In this document: piece after piece, positions 24,808 to 37,304 of the stretch
How positions within the stretch are numbered: position 1 is the first letter of the stretch
How the letters are laid out: the number at the start of each line of letters is the position of its first letter
NCBI RefSeq assembly: GCF_907164915.1
Contig: NC_061863.1
Location: 8,548,340-8,612,339 of the forward strand
DNA from: Impatiens glandulifera
Lineage: Eukaryota; Streptophyta; Magnoliopsida; Ericales; Balsaminaceae
DNA: 64,000 nt
Direction of reading: 5' to 3'
The notes under the pieces: model-generated
The model's database searches: none
Told to the model about the DNA's origin: nothing
The model's input: the letters and a program-made list of their open reading frames with translations, nothing else
Program-made: the position numbers and the translations under genes

Positions 24808-26560
24808 AACTCGACCCGGCAATGCGGACACTTTAAAAATTAAGCATCATTATATACATATATAGATTAGTTAGTTAAAAAGTTGAACTTATATTTTTAA
24901 AATGTCCCGCACAGAATTCTTCCATTATTGCTTACTAATAATACTGAAATCTTTAGCATATAGTCAAAAGATAATTATGACCGATTAAATACTATTGATG
25001 AACCACCGCGTTCATCAAATTTGGTGTTGAATTTAAAATATAAAGTGTTATTACCCTGGTTGGTTAAATTATTGTTCTTGTTTTGTTATTTTGCAAGTTC
25101 GAACCATACCTATAACATTTTTATTTTATTTTTAACCGTTTTAAGTTTATGGGCGGGTCAACCCACAATTCGATCCAAGTATTCGTTTACTCTCACATAT
25201 ATATTCAAATTAACCACAGCACTCGACCCGGCAATCCGGACACTTTAAAAATTTAGCATTATTATTATTATTATTATATATATATATATAAATTAGTTAG
25301 TTTAAAAGTTGAACTTATATTGTTAAAATGTTCCGCGTTCATCAAATTTGGTGTTGAATTTAAAATAAAAAGTGGTATTAGCTTAGTGGGTTAAAGGGTT
25401 GTACTTGTTTTATTACGTTGCAAGCTCGAACAATACTTATAGCATTTTTAATTGTATTTTTAACCGTTTTAAGTTTATGTGCGAGTCAACCCACAATCCG
25501 ACCCAAGTATCAATTTACTCTCATATATATATCCAAATTAACCACAACTCTCGACCCGACAATCCGGACACTTTAAAAATTAAGCATCATTATATATATA
25601 TATATATATATATATATTAGTTAGTTAAAAAGTTGAACTTATATTGTTAAAACGTTACACGTTCATCAAATTTTGTGTTGAATTTTAAATATAATGTGTT
25701 ATTAGCTTAATTTGTTAAAGGGTTCTACTTGTTTTGTTAGGTCGCAAGTTCGAACCATAACTATAGCATTTTTAATTTTATTTTTAACCGTTTTAAGTTT
25801 ATGGATGGGTCAACCCACAATCCGACCCAAGTATCCATTTACTCTCACATATATATCCAAATTAATCACAGCATTCTACCCGGCAATCCGGACACTTTAA
25901 AAATTAAGCATCATTATATTTATATATATATATAGATTAGTTATTTAAAAATTTGAACTTATATTGTTAAAATGTCCCGCGTTCATCAAATTTGGTGTTG
26001 AATTTAAATTAAAAGATGTTATTAGCCTAGTGGGTTAAGTGTTGTACTTGTTTTATTAAGTTGTAAGTTCGAACCATATACCTATAGCATTTTTAATTTT
26101 ATTTTTAACCATTTTATGTTTATGGGTGGGTCAACCCACAATCCGACCCAAGTATCCATTTACTCTCACATATATATCCAAATTAACCAAACTCTCGACC
26201 CGACAATTCGGACACTTTAAAAATTAAGCATCATTATATATATATATATATATTAGTTAGTTAAAAAGTTGAATTTATATTGTTAAAATGTTACACGTTC
26301 ATCAAATTTGGTGTTAAATTTTAAATATAAAGTGTTATTAGCCTAATTGGCTAAAGGGTTGTACTTAATTTGTTAAATTGTAAGTTTGAATCATACCTAT
26401 AGCATTTTTAATTTTATTTTTAACCGTTTTATATTTATTGGCGGGTCAACCCACAATATGACCCAAGTATTCAATTACTCTCACATATATATATCCAAAT
26501 TAACCACAGCTTTTCAACTCGGCAATCCGGAAACTTTAAAAATTAAGTATCATTTTATAT
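24808..26560 (+). repeat. ~320-bp tandem array of SINE-like monomers
   Basis: Six starts of the phrase TCGACCCGGCAATCCGGACA (variants) lie at about 24,811, 25,223, 25,551, 25,875, 26,195 and 26,514. The spacing is therefore about 319-328 bases, apart from a first unit enlarged by about 97 inserted bases (24,911-25,008). Each full monomer contains a tRNA-like pol III promoter pair. The best preserved has an A box TAGCCTAGTGG at 26,023-26,033 and a B box AGTTCGAACC at 26,066-26,075. An AT microsatellite follows the CGG...GCATCATTATATA segment. A dispersed inverted copy lies at 37,797-38,102. Confidence 0.85.
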
Positions 26561-27480
26561 ATATATATATATATATATTTTTCTGCAATATTCTTAAATT
26601 TGATTTTTAATGAACTATGATACACTCAAAATATGCCTTTACAATTAAAAAAATTAAGGATATTTTGATTTTTTTTTTACTTTATCTTTAACTAATATTC
26701 TTTAAGGTAATTTTTAAATTGCATATTTATCATAATTCTATTATTGGCTCATTCTTTATAGAATCTGAAATAAATACTATTAAAAAGTAAATCCGTAACC
26801 TGTAAGTATTATTATTATCCATTTTCTCAAATTTTAATTTTTCAAAATAAAAGTTTCAATTTATTAAAAAAATACAAGAATTTATTTCTTATTTTGAATA
26901 AAAATTCTTTAGACAAATATCATAGAAAATAAAAAAAATACATAAATGACTTGTTTTGGAATTGATTAGCTATTAAGATTAAATTTTATATAGAAAATCT
27001 TCTTTGAAACTTTATCACATAACCATCTCTTAAAATGCTAATGATAATAAATATCTATGTGCGAAACCGGTAGGATTATTATTGTGCTTTACCATCGTTT
27101 GCACGCTGTAAATCTGCGACTTAGAAAATCACATGTTTTAACTTAATTTGATTTTAAATTTATGTTGCATTTATAAGAGTTTGAGCAAATTTGCAACTTA
27201 GGAAAGAAGAAAATGTTAACCATTATTGTTTTAAAAAAACCATAAAGATTTGTCAATGACCTGATTAATCTCCTACATCGACTATTAATATTAACTTCTA
27301 TTTAATATTTTTTTTTGCAACTTTATCACATAACCATTTCTAAAAAAGAAACGGGCTTTTAATATCCTAATGCAAAATTGGTAGGATAATTTTCATGCTT
27401 TACCTTTGCATGCTGTAAATCTGCAACTTAGGAATTTACATTACTATAAAGTTTTACCTTAATTTAACTTTTTATTTTTA
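26561..27480. other. AT-rich intergenic sequence with an imperfect direct repeat
   Basis: No coding content. Two diverged copies of a ~130-bp block (ACTTTATCACATAACCAT ... TGCTTTACC ... TGCA/CGCTGTAAATCTGC) lie at about 27,005-27,130 and 27,318-27,435. Confidence 0.65.
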
Positions 27481-28130
27481 TTTTTGAAAAAATGACTTAG
27501 CGTCTTTTCATTAAAAATTCCTAAAAAAGAGAAAAAAAACCACAAGTTTAAGAGATCATTCTAGACAGACCTAGAATAATTTTGAAGTCGTATCATTTCC
27601 AATTAAAGAAAAAACGTAAAATGAACTATCTGATTACAATGTTTTTGTTTCTAATGATTTCAGTAAACGGTGAATTCCAATTCCTGCTGATATTTCAATT
27701 TTTCTCCGTACTTGGAACTTTTCTCCACGTTCCTGCAAGTGCGTCACAATCCGAGACTATGTCTATCCATAATTCTTCAACACTTCTATGGGTTCTTCCA
27801 TAGACTCTCACATTACGTTCCTGCCAAATGTTGTAAACTACTACTCCAAAGTCGCATTTGAATACGTTTGTTGCGAATCTGTTTCCTTTGGCTTTGAGTA
27901 GTGTTGCTTCTTTGATTTCTTTCCATTCCCTTGGGAAACTGATCAGCTCCAGACTTTTAGAAAATTTGTCCCAAATTTCCAATGTTATATTGAATCTCCC
28001 AAACAGGTGATCAATGGTTTCTTCACTTCCGTTGCATAGAAGACATCTCACGTCCGAGATATTCATATACTTGTTGATACGGTCACGAGTTCTGAGTCTT
28101 TCCCATAAGGCAAGCCATAGAATGCACTGG
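27481..28130 (-). mobile_element. 5'-truncated LINE with zf-RVT end
   Basis: The minus strand encodes the C-terminal zinc-binding domain that follows reverse transcriptase in plant L1-type LINEs (28,066-27,695). CLLCNGSEETIDHLF forms the metal-binding pattern, followed by IWDKF and VVVYNIWQERNVRVYGR. A 3' UTR and a short A-rich tail (GACGCTAAGTCATTTTTTCA) end near 27,481. The same 3' UTR appears on the plus strand at 28,643-28,862. Reverse transcriptase and ORF1 are missing. Confidence 0.75.
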
Positions 28131-29545
28131 TGTCAAGGAATGATCTTGGTTGACCATACGAGAGGAGCCAATTTTTGTTTGTTTTTTTAATCGACCATTT
28201 ACTAATTTCAGCATTTACCTTCATTTCGGACAACCAATAATCTCATTCTCATTAATATTCTTTTTACCTCAATCGACCAATTACTAATCCCATGACCTCA
28301 TTTCGAGCATATTTTGTACCGACCTCCCGATCACCTTCATTGAAACTTATATCCTCCACAATATTTAGTGTTTTGTATCGACGTCTTTACACTCATTCCG
28401 TTCAACCAACCATCACCTTAACACTGATATTTTTCGTTACCCAATAAACCAATACTAATCTTGTGACTTCATTTCGAGTATTTTATACCTAACCGTTTTT
28501 ACCCTAATTTCGGTCCATTAACAATCTCATTCATATTAATATTTTTGTATATCAATCAACCAATTATTAATACCATGACCTCATTTCAAGTATATTTTGT
28601 ACCGACCTCCCGATCCCTTTAACACAACTTATATCCTCCACACTAGAATATATGTAGGAACTGGAATTTACCGTTTTTTGAACTCACTAGAATTGAAAAC
28701 ATTGTAATCAAATAATTCATTTACGTTTTTAGTTTTTATTCAAAATGTTACGAAATCAAAATAATCGTTAGCCTATCTAGAATGATCTCTTAAACTCGTC
28801 GTTTTTTTCCCGTTTTTGGGAATTTTTAATGAAATGACGCTAAGTCGTTTTTCCCAAAAAAAAACTTATATCCTCCACATATTTAGTATTTTATACTAAA
28901 TATTTATAATTTTGTGTATGGGTATATGATTTATATGATTAATAATTCAAAATAAACCCCTCAACCCACATTAAACATATATCATCATCTTTTCCAAAAA
29001 AATATATATCCTATAACATTAAATAAAACAAAACATCTAAGAACATAATAAAATATTAAAATGTCGCAAATTTATCGACGTGTGTTTATAAAGATATTTG
29101 GTAGAATTTAAGACATAAGTTTTTTTTGAACAAATTCATTTCAATTAAAGAATAACGCAATACTAGATCAGCCAATCCCAGTAATGCCTAAAACAAAAAC
29201 ACATGGGACAAGCCAAAACCAAAACCCACCCATATAACATGCTCATGACCAACTCTCATGCCTAAACAAACAACCATACATATAATTTATAGGTTACAAA
29301 TTCAAAACTTATATACATCTTTTTTAATCTTAATTTTTTAATTATTCGTTCCAATTTTATGAGCGGGTCAACCTGAAACCTGACCCAAATATTTATTTAC
29401 ACTCATAAATTTATCTAAATCAACCACAACTCTCCCCTACGAATGTAGAATTAAAAGTCATTATACTTATAGATAATGAAGTGTATAGTATATTTAGTGA
29501 ATGGGCAAATAATATAATATAATATGGATAGAGAAACTTATTCAT
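28037..29545. repeat. Segmental duplication block, left copy (repeated at 62,704-64,000)
   Basis: Beginning at ATAGAAGACATCTCACGTCC the sequence runs nearly collinear with 62,704 onward, through the flank of polygalacturonase 2. The block includes the tip of the LINE fragment, a run of diverged repeats (CATGACCTCATTTCGAGCAT, GTACCGACCTCCCGATC) and a monomer-like GCGGGTCAACC...GACCCAAATATTTATTTACAC segment related to the 24.8-kb array. The only large difference is the LINE insertion at 28,643-28,862. Confidence 0.9.
28643..28862 (+). mobile_element. Truncated LINE 3' end with 17-bp target duplication
   Basis: A 220-bp piece of LINE 3' UTR ends in TTTTTCCCAAAAAAA. It matches the 3' UTR of the minus-strand LINE at 27,481-27,720. 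It is flanked by AACTTATATCCTCCACA at 28,626-28,642 and 28,863-28,879. The paralogous block has only one copy of this 17-mer, at 63,294-63,310, with no insertion. Confidence 0.92.
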
Positions 29546-29683
29546 TTTATTCCAATATGAAACATTCATGATTTCACTCATATATAATTAAATTTATTAT
29601 CATGAATTAGGATCAAAATGATCTAATTATAAACTAAAAATGAGAGCAATTAATATGATTACAAAAACATCAAATCTAACTCT

Positions 29684-32335
29684 TTAAATGTCACCAATAC
29701 TGCATGATACAACTGGATACACTACGGAAGTGACAGACACGTTCGCGTTCTTGCAAGTCGAATAAACATTTTCACCCTTAGAGCTTGAAGTTATGTTTAC
29801 ATTGTCAAAAACAATATTATTGCATGGAACTTCATTGCTGCAATCTAGGAGTATTGCTTGATTAATTGCAGACGTTCCTTGTACATTTATATATTTCACA
29901 TTACTCACTTCCACCGCGCCGGACTTCAAAAGAAATATATCAATACAATAATACTTATATTGTTTTACAAAATTAATTAGACATGTTGTATTATACTTAC
30001 TTTTGGGGGACAGTCGTGTTTTCCATTGCAATACTTTTGATCAATAATAATAGAGTTCTCAACATCATTCAAATGGATGTGTTCAAATCTAATATTTTTT
30101 GCATATCCTTTTCCACCCTAAAAAATAAGATCAAATCACAGTGTTAAATGATTTTTTAATTATAAATTTATTTTTCAGCATAGTTAATTTACCTGCCATG
30201 TCTTTATCCTTGCCCCATTTTGTGTTCCAGTGAAATTGCAATTTAGTATATGAACATCTTCCACAGTATCTTGAGACCCGAATTCACCGAGGCTACCCAC
30301 ACTTCAATAATATGACAATAAAAAACAAGATTATTATGGTTCTTATCTAGATAATGATCCAGATTCAAAAAGGGTTTTCAAATGGACGATATTTTACCTT
30401 ATGCCATGCCCAGGTCCGCATTGAACTCCTTCAACAAAAATGTTTGAACTACCGGAACAAATTGCAACACAATCATCCCCTACAATAATATACATACAAT
30501 AAATTATATGTTTTTTTAATAACAAATTACTATCACACATTCGATCACACCTGTGCCAATAATAGTGTTGGTGATATTAACGTTAGTTGAGGAAGAGATG
30601 CCGATTCCATCCGTATTAGGGCTGTCTTTGGGTGCGGTTATTTTAAGGCCAGAAATGGTAACCTGGTTGCATGAATGTAAGTTTATATGTCTACCTGGAG
30701 GGTTCATATGAGTCAACCCTCTTAATTCAAGGTTTTTGCAGCTTGAAAACTTTAATCCCTGCATCAATTAATTCCCACATTTGTATAAGAGGAGATGCTT
30801 AAAGAAAGAAAACAATTAATTATGAATACCTTAACTAGTTAATTAAATCCAACATGATTGTTATCAAATTAATAAGAAAACATATTAACTTAACATCCCA
30901 TATTATCATAATTTTTCACTTTAATTTGACATTTTTCCAATAAAAAACAAACTTGACGCCTTAGGGTTGTAAATCCCTAAGTCCAAGGCTTTTGCAACTA
31001 ACATAGGATGGTAATATTTTGTAATGACTTTTAAACATCAAATTAACTACTAAGATAACTTAAGCGATAATAATATCTCCTAATACAATTTCCACTTAGA
31101 ACACATGACTCTATGTTATTCTATATTAAAAAGATAGAAAACAAAATTCTAAACACCCAATTATCAACACAACAGTTATTAAGAATACAATTGATATTGT
31201 CCTACAACACTACTCTTACCATTGGTCGTGAGCATGTACTTGCTTCCTGAAAATGAAGAAACAAGAAAAAAAAAATCAACATATTATTAGTATATCAGTT
31301 TGAAAAGTATAAATCACATTGTTTCTATTCAAGTGAAGAAAATATACTATTCTCTTTTAGGAACAATTTTTTAAGGTAAAAATGAATCCCTAAAATATAA
31401 AGAAACTTACTTTTTGATTCCAATTGTTATTGTTAATTATATCGTCATTATGATCCTCATTTCCGGGATTTTCCCACCATAGTGAACCTTGCCCATCAAG
31501 TTTCCCGTTTCCATAAACTCGAAGACCGTCAACATATGAGAACCCTATCCATGTGTTGCCCACACAACCTGTCCATTTACCTATGGTTTTGGGTGCCACC
31601 AGGGTTCCATCAATCTATAAAGAAATGTTTTATATTTAAATAGATAAATAAAGTTATCCAAAATAATGAAAACAATTAAAAGATTGGTCATCCAAGAATC
31701 GTGTTTTTATCATCAAATTAAATCACCTGAACTTGAACAGATGGCCCTTTACAGGGACCATTGAATTGAAGAGGTGTCAACAAGTATTTATTTCCTTCAG
31801 GAACCACCATGGTAGCATTGCTGCTGCTTGTACATGTTTTATTCCATGCTTGTAAGAAAGCCTTCAAATTAGGGTTCATCAAATTCATGTCCATTAATGT
31901 AATATTGAACTGAGAGTAGTCTAAAGAAGTGGATGAAACACAGTGCATAAACAAATTTTAAAAAATGATATCTACAAAGTCAACCACATATAATAGATTA
32001 AAGTTGAATTTGTTGTTGTACGTGTGCTTTATTTTAATAAATTTCATTGAATCTTTCTCTAACCATGAAAACATTCATAGTAATATCAAGTTTATAGATC
32101 ATTTAACGAAACAATAATTACCTGAGAATCGTCTACATCTCCATTTCCCTTGGCACCAAATTCTTTTACATCAAATGTAACTCCTAAAGTAAGGTCTAAA
32201 ATTAATAATAGAGAACATGAAAATGTTAAAATTGTATTTAACCACTCCTGTCAATAAAAAAAAACAAATGAGTATCATAAAATAAATAAAATAATTAAAA
32301 ATATATTTTATTTTATGAAGAAATGTCTCACCATT
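29684..32335 (-). CDS. Polygalacturonase (GH28 pectinase), copy 2, ten exons, 416 aa
   Basis: Exons on the minus strand: 32335-32333, 32247-32122, 31861-31727, 31614-31411, 31246-31220, 30758-30551, 30479-30398, 30301-30193, 30117-30001, 29923-29684. All introns are GT..AG with the same phases as copy 1, and the joined 1,251-nt frame is open. A signal peptide follows the ATG ([10 protein letters not shown]). Catalytic motifs are NTDG (Asp215), GDDC (Asp236/Asp237), CGPGHG (His259) and RIK (Arg293/Lys295). Exon 4 is nine bases longer than in copy 1. The residue three after the first catalytic Asp is Gly218 (NTDGIG), where copy 1 has Asp and most family members I know have His or Asp. Expected to be secreted and to act on pectin; whether the change affects activity is unknown. 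Confidence 0.93.
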
Positions 32336-32419
32336 TTATCAGAAATCACAAGCCAATTATTCACACACACCACACAAAAAATTAAATCTAGAATGTAGTA
32401 TAATGAAGTACAACAATCA

Positions 32420-32427
32420 TTTATATA
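32420..32427 (-). promoter_or_regulatory. Probable TATA box of polygalacturonase 2
   Basis: TATATAAA on the minus strand, about 85 bases upstream of the ATG and in the same context as at 8,647-8,654. Confidence 0.6.
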
Positions 32428-33109
32428 GTTATTTCATGATCATCTTTTAATTTTTTTTAAGATAAATGAGAAAATATATGAATTTAATAATCATTTCTAC
32501 TAAATTTTTTAACATTTAAAAACTTTAATTAGTGATTAAAATATATATATAATTTATTACTATTCGAGATTTTGTAAATATTACTTCATTAAATTTAGTT
32601 ATATTAATATAATCTAATGAACAACAACAATTTATTATATTTTTAATTAATATTTACTATTTCACTATATATAAAGATTTTCAAAATATTATCTAAATTA
32701 AGTTATATGAATAACAACAATTAATTTTTTTATATACATTATTTTTTGAAAAAATTTAAATGCATTATGTTATAAATTAAAGTCGTTTAAGTAAAATGCA
32801 GATCTATTAAAGGGTTCAGGTGACTTCTATCCATCTAAAAAAAATTAAATAAATATATATTTTATTTTATTTTTTACGGTAAAAAATGTGTCATGACTCC
32901 TTAATTTTTTTAAATTTAATTCACTGTTACTTCTATAATTTAAAATGGCATCTACTCGTTTTATTTATATATATTTCCTTTTATTTTTTAAGTATACCAC
33001 AAAATATCTGCAAGATCACTAGAGAAATATAAAAGATAAATAGAAGATATATTTAATCATAAATAACTTTAGTTGTTTTTCTTAATGAGTATCATGAGTA
33101 GCATACATA
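32428..33109. other. Proximal 5' flank of polygalacturonase 2
   Basis: AT-rich, no gene. It is homologous to 8,655-9,150 upstream of copy 1. The outer part (about 32,890-32,980, GACTCCTTAATTTTT...) is also repeated on the far side of the Copia element, at about 37,466-37,550. Confidence 0.7.
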
Positions 33110-33275
33110 GTTATATACATATAATAGAATGATTAATTAATATATATTATATTAATCAATGTGACCTTTGATATACCCAAGTAAAATAACTGCATGTTGA
33201 TGCTTTGTTTGAGATAAAATTAACTTTTGTGGTTAATTTATGTTGTTGATACCGATGATGAGTTTTGTTGTTTAA
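33110..33275 (-). repeat. 3' LTR of the Copia element
   Basis: Matches about 37,305-37,465. The polypurine tract GTGGGAGAATATT (minus strand) stands just inside it, at about 33,275-33,290. Confidence 0.65.
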
Positions 33276-33559
33276 TATTCTCCCACAAGCGAGAAACGAT
33301 ATGGCACAAACTGTGAGCTTGTCATGAAAAAATGCAAGGAATTTGGATGAAAGACATTTAATAAGGATATTTGCAATATGATCATGGGTTTACATGTATT
33401 GAATGATAAGTGTCTTACGAGAAACACGTTCACGAACAAAATAAAAAGGCAATCTTAATGTGTTTGGTACGAGCATGAAAGACATGATTGGCAACGAGAA
33501 ATGCAACACCAATGTTATCACATCATATAATAGGAGGATGATTCAGACTAACGTGAAGC

Positions 33560-36250
33560 TCACCTAGAAGAGATTAGAGCCAACAAAGTTCAGAAATAGC
33601 ATGAGCAAAGGAACAATATTCATAATTTATACTAGAACGAGCATCAACCTGTTTCTTTTTGTGACATTTGATATACCCAAATAAAGGCGAGCTCATGACG
33701 TGTGAGATTAAGATATTGAAGAGCACCAATAATACTTCGGTAGAGAAGTGGGTCACTCAAAGGTTCTCCATCATGTTTGGAAAGAGAAGACCCAGTGATA
33801 ATAAGAGTGTGAAGTGGCTTTGCATTCATCATATTAGCTCTCTTGAGGATTGTAGAAATATAGTTAACTTGACTAAGAAACAAACCGTAGAAGTTCGAGT
33901 AGCTTCAACTCCAAAAATATAATGAATATCATCCATTTCTTTAATAGAAAATAGTTTATACAATTTATATATCGTAGACATAAGATGGGGTGAAGAGTTT
34001 TCCATAAATATAATATCCTCCACGTAAACTAATAAATAAGCTAAAATATCGCCTTTGTGATAGAGAAAGAGCAATGTATTGAATTTGAATTCAATAAAGC
34101 CCTACATATATAACATGGAATGTTAAGTATGTGTGCTTTCTTTAGTCCATAAATGGCCTTTTGTAGATGACATACATGATGTGAGAAATTAGGGTATAAA
34201 TACAGGCATTTGAGTCATATAAACTTCTTCAAGTTATGTGTCATGAAGAAAATAATTACTCACATTAAGGTTGTGGATAGATCACTATTGTGTAACAGCG
34301 AGTGAGAGAATGGTTTGGATAATAGTTGGTTTGACAACCGAGCTAAAGGTTTTCTCATAATCAATTATAAATTGTTGATGAGAACCTTTTGCAATAAGTT
34401 GGGCTTTGTGTCATTCAATTGATCCATCAATTTTTTGTTTGAGCTTAAAAATCCATTTACATCGAACAAAAATGCAAGCTTGAGTTTGCGGATCAAGAGT
34501 CCACGTGTTGTTATGGAGTAGAGAATTATACTCGATGTCATGAAATCCCTCCAAGTAGGGTCTTTATTGGCAAATGAAACACATGTAGGTTCAAAACTAG
34601 AGGCAAAGTTTATATTTAAGGAATGAATCCAATTTTTGGCTCGAGTGACCATGGGATGAAGGGAGAATGCATGGGTACAAACATGTGAAGTATGAGGAAA
34701 AAGGTTTCTAGGAATAGGCGTGGATTCAACCAATGTGGGAGTAGAAGAGTTAGAAAAAGATTGAGGTGGGGTAGTGATTAGATTGATTGGTTTGTTGTGG
34801 AGTAATAAATGTTTAGGTTGTAGATGGAACAAAATATATGAGGATAGATAGCGACGGTTGTTGGGTTGTGTGAGTAGGTGCATAAGGTGATATTTTAGAA
34901 AAAGGAAACATTTTTTTCATTGAAGGTAACATGTTGAGAGATGTATGTACGGCCGATTGGTAGGTGGAGACATTTATAGCCTTTGTGAACCGAGTTATAC
35001 CCAAGAAATGTACATCACCTGGACCGAAAATTCATCGTGTGTTGGTTGTAGGATCTTATGAGAGGGTAACATGCACACCTAAAAGTCTTCAAAGAAATAT
35101 TGTCAGGCACACAGTATAATAATACTTCATATAGAGAGTGATGATCTAGAGAAGGTGACTGATGTCTGTTGATAAGATATGTTGCGGTGAGAGACACATC
35201 ATCTCAATATTGAGGAGGTAATGATGCATGTGCCCTTATGTGAGGCTAATCTCATTGATATGTCGTAATTTTCAAATAGGGGCATGCGAGTTAGTGTTTT
35301 ATACCATGAAATTATATTAATGATCCAAGATTACGGTATTCTTCACCCCAATCAGTCTAAAGCATCTTTATACTCTGGTAGAATTGTTTTTCAACGAGTG
35401 TCTTAAATTTCACAAATATAGATAACAAATCTTATTTATTTTGATGTTTGTATAACCACGTATACCAATTATAATCATCAACAAAAATGATCAATGAGAA
35501 AATGAAAGCCGGTCCCCAAACATCAGAATGAATTAAATCAAGTGGAACAAAAGTTTTTGATATAGAATTTGGAAAAGGTAATTTGTGAGCTTTTCTAATC
35601 TGACATGCTTCACAATATTGAAGTTCTTATTTTCCTAACATAGGTAACTGAAAATGATAAATAACATATGATGTGGTGGCAACACATGGGTGTGTAAAAC
35701 GATGATGTAAAGTAGACGGTGAAGCTTGAGAGGTCGTAAGAGCATGTTTAGGGATGGATGAGGGAGAAATGTAGTATATCATGTCTTTAAGTCTATCTCT
35801 AATAACTTCCATCTTCGTTGAGAGATCCTTTACCAAATAGTAAGAAGGATAAAATTCAAAGAATACATTATTATTAGTGGTAAATCGAGCAACACTCATC
35901 AAATTCTTAATAATTTGTGGAACATACAAAATATTTCGTAGATGTAGAGTTTGATATCAACTATTAATAATAGAATTTCCAATGTGAGATATGGAAAAGG
36001 GGTTACCATTATAACCTGAAATTTGTTCAGTAGTTTGATATGTCGAGTGAGTGTGGAGATTTTCTAAGTCAGTAGCACCCGAGTCTAGATACTACACATG
36101 ATCTGAGATCACTGATGGGCTGGCCATCATCGCTGCTGGAGGAGCCGAAGGTTGAAATTTGTGATCAAACCTACGTCGACAAGTATTGACAATATGTCCA
36201 ATACCTTTACAAAGTTGACATTTCTGGTACATTTCGGACATTGATTACCA
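33560..36250 (-). pseudogene. Copia gag-pol remnant
   Basis: On the minus strand a knuckle CKGIGHIVNTC is encoded near 36,215. A protease-like YLDSGATD is near 36,080, after a stop. The pre-integrase region is 35,929-35,627, and the integrase end (TATYLINR...RCACYP) is at 35,190-35,060. The linker HPMVTRAKN (about 34,650) leads into reverse transcriptase. Its active-site box reads YVEDII instead of YVDDII (about 34,020), followed by SQVNYISTILKRANM (about 33,870). Many stops and frame changes are present. Confidence 0.8.
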
Positions 36251-37269
36251 TCATTATTATTTATGCGAGAAAATTAATTGTTTCTAGATTTAAGACTATT
36301 GGGCCCATAATTTGATCTAATTCACTAGAATTATTATTTATATTGTTGTTTGACCTATATAAAGGGCCCCGCTCCAGCTGCCACCAGACTCAGACTCGGG
36401 TCCATTGGCATAATAATTTTTAGCCATATAATATTTAGAGGGTCCTGAAGTTCATCCCCTTCCTCGCGACGATGGATTCCCGTGAGAGTTTATTCTACCT
36501 CCTATATGTCGTCCGAAAGTAAGATTGGCTTAGGCATTGTTTGCAACCGAATGTGTTAGCTCTAGTCGTTGTCGTGGTTGAGTAGAAGTCTGGTGAGTTC
36601 ATCGACACTCAGCGGTTCGAAACGGGTGGTTATAAAAACCACTAAGGCTTCATATTGTGGTCCCAACTCTCAAGGTATGGTTGAACAAATTGAGTTCAAA
36701 AACTCTCTCACCAATTACTGCAAACGAATCTGCTATAGATTTCATATAGTGAAGATATTCATTCATTGATTTATTACCTTTCTTCTAAGTCTGGGGTTGT
36801 AGTCGCAACTAAACGAGCTCTAGATTGTGTTGCAAACATTCTTTGAAATGTAACCCAAATATGCGAAGAGGTCTCACATCCATCGCCAACAACTTGAGCA
36901 AGAATGGAATCTAATAAGGTAGAGAGGAGCCAACTTATGATTCGTTGATCTTTCTCCTTCCATGCTTCAAACTCGAGATTTACGACAATGGTGGGTTTCT
37001 CTTTGACATCGGATGGTGGAATTCACTTCGACATCGTTAACAACATCCTCATCGTCCTGTACCGAAGTAAACGTTGCATAGGGGTTAGATGTGATTCAAT
37101 AACAAATCAAAAAAGATGGTTGTCTTTAAGAACAAATATAACTTTGACTTTTCAGATTTAAAAAGTTGTGATGATCAAGGAACAAAGATAATTGAAGAAA
37201 TTAGGAAACATCTAATTTTTATTTGATTCAGCCATATGATAAAAAAATGAAAGGAGCAGTCCAAAAGAT

Positions 37270-37281
37270 GCTCTGATACCA
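37270..37281 (-). promoter_or_regulatory. Primer binding site, initiator Met tRNA
   Basis: Minus-strand TGGTATCAGAGC just inside the right LTR. Confidence 0.8.
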
Positions 37282-37304
37282 AGAAAAGATAAAAGAGTAT
37301 GATG

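Noticed and set aside
26023..26075. Possible tRNA gene from A and B boxes
   Set aside because: No cloverleaf can be folded: there is no acceptor stem or anticodon arm. The boxes repeat in each tandem monomer, so they are SINE-like promoter relics.
29105..29300. Possible further LINE 3' end (T-rich start, then AATAACGCAATACTAGATCA)
   Set aside because: It is present in both duplicated blocks, but no coding part, clear poly(A) tail or target duplication could be identified.
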